Shown here: piece after piece, positions 27,113-30,767 of the stretch | Layout: each line of letters starts with the position of its first letter | Position numbering within the stretch: position 1 is the first letter of the stretch | IMG/VR virus record: IMGVR_UViG_3300042361_000229 | Location: 1-30,767 of that record | Length of the DNA stretch: 30,767 nt | From: a virus | Direction: 5' to 3' (one strand) | Notes under the pieces: generated by a model | What the model saw: the letters and a program-made list of their open reading frames with translations, nothing else | What the model was told of the DNA's origin: nothing | Databases searched by the model: none | Made by a program: the position numbers and the translations under genes

Positions 27113-27300
27113 ATTACGTTGAAGCAGCAAAAAGAGCTTTAGCTACTTTTGTTTTTGGGGCTTTTTCTGCCCCCGTTACTGCGGCATGGATTGACGCAGA
27201 AGCATGGAAACTGGCTGTTGCATCTGGAGTAGCAGCTCTAGTTAACTTAGCGGTACGCCTATCTCAGGCTTATCTCGCAACATTTCCTGAAGGTGAATAA
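27109..27300 (+). CDS. Holin candidate, r1t-like
   Basis: A 63-residue protein with two hydrophobic segments (about 10-27, LATFVFGAFSAPVTAAWI, and 33-56, KLAVASGVAALVNLAVRLSQAYL) joined by a short acidic turn, starting AAKRALATF. This matches the size and pattern of r1t-type holins, which open the membrane at lysis. It is coupled to the membrane protein before it (ATGA) and to the portal gene after it (TAATG). The assignment is by pattern, not by a catalytic motif. Confidence 0.6.
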   Translation: MNYVEAAKRALATFVFGAFSAPVTAAWIDAEAWKLAVASGVAALVNLAVRLSQAYLATFPEGE

Positions 27301-29126
27301 TGGCCCGTCCAAGTAACAAAACATTCCTTGCGTCTTACCGACGCAAAATTGACCATTCCCGAAACTGGCGTAGAGAAGAAAAATACGACAAGTTGTGGAG
27401 ACGAATGATTGACCTGTATCGTGGCAAACACTTTACAGACCTAGCCGATGAAGACAGAATTTTGGTTAACGCCGCTTTTTCAACGATTAACGTTATTGCC
27501 CCTAGCGTTGCGGTTAACCATCCTAAGATTACCGTGGGTGCACGACGCTCCGAAGATGGGGACAAAGCTATCGTTACTGAAGCTATTATTAACTATTGGT
27601 GGCGTCACTATGACTGTCAAAAAGAAGTACGCCGTGCGGTAGACGACTATCTAATTATTGGTCATGCATGGCTAAAGGTTGGATATCGTTTTGTTGAAGA
27701 AGAAAAAGTTAAAGAAGTAGAAAACTCTGAGTTTGCTGAAGTTTCAGACCCCGAACAAGGTTTATCTCTAGAAACCGAACTAATTGTTTTGGAGGACCGC
27801 CCATTCGTGGAGCGTGTTTCACCCTTTGATGTGTTTGTGGACCCTGATGCTACCTCGGTTGAGGATATCAAGTGGATTGCACAACGCATTCGCCGTCCTT
27901 TGTTGGACGTGCGAAGCGATGAACGATACAACCGCCAAGCACGCCTCGATGCGGCTGCTTCACGCTACAGCAAGTGGACAGGCGAAGAGGACCGCCCACG
28001 CCAGTCTCACGACGAGCAGGACGCATACACAGACGTGTGGGAGTTTTACGACCTTAAACGCCAAACAATGTCTATATTCTGCGATGGTGGCGAAAACTTT
28101 CTTGTAAGCCCAACAAAGATGCCGTATGCTTTTGGTCATCCTTTTGTAATGATGCGCAACTATGATGTTCCGGAGCATTTTTACCCCATGGGTGAGTTGG
28201 AAGCTATTGAGCCTTTGCAATACGAGTTGAACGCTACCCGTACACAGATGATGAATCATCGTAAGCGTTTCTCACGCAAGTGGCTATATAAGGAATCTGC
28301 ATTTGATTCCCAGGGTCGTGATGCACTTGAATCCGATGAAGACAACGTCATGGTTCCTGTTATTTCCGATGAGCCTTTGGGTGCGGTTGTTCAATCCATG
28401 CCTGCAATTGTTAACCCACCTGAAATGTATACTTTAACCAATCAAATCATGGGCGATATTGACCGCATCAGCGGTGTGGCGGAGTTTATGCGTGGCGGAG
28501 CATCGGAGATTGCCCGCACCGCTACTGAAGCCGCCATGATGCAAGATGCTCAAAACGCACGCACATCTGATAAGTTGGCTGAAGTTGAACGCACCATTGC
28601 TTCAACAGCCAAACGTCTTATTGGTTTAGCACAGCAGTTCTTAACTGGTGAGCATGTTGCTCGCGTGGTTGGTTCTTCAGCTATGCCTATTTGGGTAAAC
28701 TTTGACCGTGACTACATTATGGGTGAGTTTGACTTCGAGGTTGAAGCCGGTTCTACACAGCCAGTTAACGAATCTTTCCGTCGTCAAATGGCTTTACAGA
28801 TGGTTGATGCCATGGCACCGTTTGTTGGTGCTGGTGTTGTTGATATGAGTGTTTTAGCTCGTCACGTTTTGCAATTTGGTTTTGGTGTTAAAACGCCTGA
28901 AGCATTTTTGGCGCAACCACAGCAACAAATGCAACCTGAAGGTGCACCCGCTGACCCTGCAATGCAACAAGGTGCCCCTCCTATGCCTCCAATGGGTGAG
29001 ATGCCTATGGAGCCTGACATGTCAGGTATGCCGCCTACCGGCGGTATGCCAATGCCTAGTTCTATTCCACCACAAGTTCTCGCCATGATTGAGAATCAAA
29101 CTGGTGGTTTACCAAATACAATGTAA
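27300..29126 (+). CDS. Portal protein
   Basis: A 608-residue protein with portal features: a charged N-terminus, NAAFSTINVIAPSVAVNHPK (about 57-76), VRRAVDDYLIIGHAWLKVGY (about 104-123), FVERVSPFDVFVDPDA (about 168-183) and a long helical wing and stem region in the second half. The end (about 539-592) is Pro/Met/Gln-rich low complexity. It forms the dodecameric vertex ring through which DNA enters. Size and the following scaffold and capsid genes fit podovirus-like portals, but tail type cannot be decided from this window. Confidence 0.85.
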   Translation: MARPSNKTFLASYRRKIDHSRNWRREEKYDKLWRRMIDLYRGKHFTDLADEDRILVNAAFSTINVIAPSVAVNHPKITVGARRSEDGDKAIVTEAIINYWWRHYDCQKEVRRAVDDYLIIGHAWLKVGYRFVEEEKVKEVENSEFAEVSDPEQGLSLETELIVLEDRPFVERVSPFDVFVDPDATSVEDIKWIAQRIRRPLLDVRSDERYNRQARLDAAASRYSKWTGEEDRPRQSHDEQDAYTDVWEFYDLKRQTMSIFCDGGENFLVSPTKMPYAFGHPFVMMRNYDVPEHFYPMGELEAIEPLQYELNATRTQMMNHRKRFSRKWLYKESAFDSQGRDALESDEDNVMVPVISDEPLGAVVQSMPAIVNPPEMYTLTNQIMGDIDRISGVAEFMRGGASEIARTATEAAMMQDAQNARTSDKLAEVERTIASTAKRLIGLAQQFLTGEHVARVVGSSAMPIWVNFDRDYIMGEFDFEVEAGSTQPVNESFRRQMALQMVDAMAPFVGAGVVDMSVLARHVLQFGFGVKTPEAFLAQPQQQMQPEGAPADPAMQQGAPPMPPMGEMPMEPDMSGMPPTGGMPMPSSIPPQVLAMIENQTGGLPNTM

Positions 29127-29173
29127 CGAAATTACTACTACTATAGAGCAACCGTTTAGGACTCTGGAGAATT

Positions 29174-29953
29174 ATGGAAACCGAAAATTTTGAATCAGAA
29201 GCTGTAGACCCCATTATTGATGGACAAGTTGAAGGTGGAGAAGAAGTAGTCTTTGAAGAAGAGGCACAACCGGAATATATTGATATCGATGGCTTTGCTG
29301 ACAAATATGTCAAAATTGTTGTTGATGGAGAAGAACTGGAAGTTCCACTTAAGGAGGCTGTTTCGGGTTATCAGCGTCAATCGGATTATACCCGAAAGAC
29401 GCAACAACTAGCGGAAGAACGCAAAAACGTTCAGTTTGCGCAGGCAATCCAACAAGCGTTGGACAATGACCCTAGTGCAACAATTGAACTACTGAAAAGC
29501 CATTATGGTCTTGAACAAACCGATTCATATGATGAGGATGATTTGTTTGCCGACCCGATGGAGAAACAGTATCGACAACTTGAAAACCGCCTTCGTTCCT
29601 TTGAGGAACAACAGGCGTTAAACGATTTGGAACGTAATATTAGTGGACTTCAGCAAAAGTATGGCGAAGATTTCGACGCTAATGAAGTTGTATCACAAGC
29701 ACTTGCTTTAGGCACCACCAATTTGGAGGCTGTGTATAAGCAGATTGCTTTTGACCGACTTTACAGCAAGGATAGGGCGCAACGTGAGATGCAGCAACGC
29801 AAAGCAGAGCAGGAACAAAAAGTTGTTCAAGCTAAGCGAACTAGCGGAATTGTAGCTGGCGGGTCGTCTTCTCAGAGTTCTTCCGCCGATACTGCACCAA
29901 TCAACTCATTAAGAGATGCTTTTTCTGTCGCTAAACGACAGCTTGGTATCTGA
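29174..29953 (+). CDS. Scaffolding protein
   Basis: A 259-residue acidic protein. The first 40 residues are very acidic, then KYVKIVVDGEELEVPLKEAV (44-63) and a YQRQSDYTRKTQQL segment (66-79) typical of phage scaffolds, followed by long Gln/Glu/Lys helices to about residue 220 and a basic-helical end (LRDAFSVAKRQLGI). It lies immediately before the capsid gene and has CTGGAGAATT as Shine-Dalgarno. It should guide procapsid assembly and leave or be degraded. No protease domain is visible. Confidence 0.8.
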   Translation: METENFESEAVDPIIDGQVEGGEEVVFEEEAQPEYIDIDGFADKYVKIVVDGEELEVPLKEAVSGYQRQSDYTRKTQQLAEERKNVQFAQAIQQALDNDPSATIELLKSHYGLEQTDSYDEDDLFADPMEKQYRQLENRLRSFEEQQALNDLERNISGLQQKYGEDFDANEVVSQALALGTTNLEAVYKQIAFDRLYSKDRAQREMQQRKAEQEQKVVQAKRTSGIVAGGSSSQSSSADTAPINSLRDAFSVAKRQLGI

Positions 29954-29977
29954 TTATAATTTTAGGAGGAAACTCAA

Positions 29978-30767
29978 ATGGCTAACCCCAATTTTGATGC
30001 ACTGCTTTCAACTACGCTTGCCAACTACCGTGACAAGCTTACTGACAACGTGTTTAGTGCACGCCCACTTACATATTGGCTTATGGACAAGGGTCGCATT
30101 CGCACCGAGTCCGGCGGTACAAAGCTCGTTGAGCAATTGATTTACGGCAAGAACACCACTGTTGGTTCTTACACAGGTTACGAAACTCTGAGCTTGACAC
30201 CACAAGAAGGCATCACAGCTGCTGAATACGATTGGAAGCAGTATGCTGCTTCTATCGCTATCAGCGGTATTGAAGAAGCCAAGAACAACGGTGAGCATGC
30301 AATCATTGACTTGCTTGAAGCTAAAATTATGCAGGCTGAAGAGTCACTGCGTGAAGGCTTCAACCAAATGTTCTTTGGCGATGGAACTGGCAACAGCGGA
30401 AAAAACTGGAACGGTCTTGGCAACTTGGTTGAGTCTGGTAACACTGTTGGTGGTATCAACTCCGCAACTGCTGGTAACGAATACTGGCGTTCATATGAGG
30501 AAAACACTGCTGGTGCTTTGACTCTTGCCCAAATGGCAACCGCATACAACAGCACTTCAGTTGGCAATGACCATCCTGACGTGATTCTTACAACTCAAAC
30601 ATTGTTTGAAAAGTATGAGTCTTTGTTGCAACCACAGTTGCGCTACACTGACACAAAGACAGCAGATGCTGGTTTCCAAAACTTGTTGTTCAAGTCAGCT
30701 CCAATCATGTATGATGTGCACGCTCCTGCAGGAACAATGTTCTTCTTGAATAGCAAGTACATCAAGC
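29978..30767 (+). CDS. Major capsid protein, 3' end cut off by window
   Basis: The frame starts at ATG 29978 after a strong AGGAGG (8-nt spacing) and stays open to the edge; 263 residues are visible. The sequence MANPNFDALLSTTLANYRDK, then GGTKLVEQLIYGKN, AISGIEEAKNNGEHAIIDLL and EGFNQMFFGDG, and DVILTTQTLFEKYE, follows the order of HK97-fold coat proteins of this type: N-arm, E-loop region, spine helix and P-domain. It builds the icosahedral shell. Position after the scaffold and portal confirms the call. Confidence 0.85.
   Translation, partial: MANPNFDALLSTTLANYRDKLTDNVFSARPLTYWLMDKGRIRTESGGTKLVEQLIYGKNTTVGSYTGYETLSLTPQEGITAAEYDWKQYAASIAISGIEEAKNNGEHAIIDLLEAKIMQAEESLREGFNQMFFGDGTGNSGKNWNGLGNLVESGNTVGGINSATAGNEYWRSYEENTAGALTLAQMATAYNSTSVGNDHPDVILTTQTLFEKYESLLQPQLRYTDTKTADAGFQNLLFKSAPIMYDVHAPAGTMFFLNSKYIK

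Noticed and set aside
1-30767. tRNA genes
   Set aside because: No gap contains a T-arm (GGTTCGAATCC-like) with matching acceptor arms; nearly all sequence is coding.

Overview
This window is part of a tailed double-stranded DNA phage genome, probably a phage of an actinobacterium. It holds small and large terminase, portal, scaffold and major capsid genes, a DnaB-like helicase/primase/RusA/Cas4-like replication and recombination set, and almost no non-coding space; start and stop codons mostly overlap as ATGA, TAATG or TGATG. The host guess rests on a secreted Rpf-like (transglycosylase) protein with a Thr-rich linker, a domain typical of Actinobacteria. Base composition looks mid-40s % GC by eye, which would fit aquatic Actinobacteria or Acidimicrobiia, but this is inference. 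The first gene and the capsid gene are both cut by the window edges. No tRNA, CRISPR array, integrase or DNA polymerase was found.

Layout. (1) 2-10708, rightward: three modest virion-type proteins, then one 2884-residue giant. The size order is like the ejection-protein cassettes of podophages. (2) A UUCG-loop terminator at 10711-10736 ends the leftward operon arriving from the other side. (3) 10751-17173, leftward: small unknowns, a sigma-like HTH fused to an Nmad1/MazG-like domain, a PD-(D/E)XK nuclease, RusA, an AEP-type primase, a DnaB-like helicase, a Cas4/RecB-like nuclease and a small zinc ribbon. (4) 17170-18909, leftward: small unknowns and the Rpf-like protein. (5) 18952-21005, leftward: a class-II glutamine amidotransferase and a GS-fold amidoligase, both carrying extra zinc modules. 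(6) 21072-23435, leftward: eight small unknown genes separated by two families of repeated hairpins. (7) 23436-23790: non-coding. (8) 23791-24350: two small leftward genes. (9) 24351-24511: divergent region with a terminator and C-rich motif. (10) 24512-30767, rightward late genes: TerS, zinc ribbon, TerL, zinc ribbon, a membrane protein, holin candidate, portal, scaffold, capsid (partial).

How it may work. The leftward genes look like early and replication functions; the rightward genes are packaging, lysis and virion functions. The late block at the right end would continue, through genes outside the window, into the virion block at the left end if the genome is circular or permuted. The most unusual parts are the amidotransferase-amidoligase pair, which looks like a dedicated amide-bond-forming modification system, and the adjoining small-gene block. 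In that block perfect dyads (AACTCGGAA / TTCCGAGTT) sit mostly just before start codons, and UUCG-capped hairpins sit just after stop codons. A signal-peptide gene whose best start appears to be ATT is also notable.
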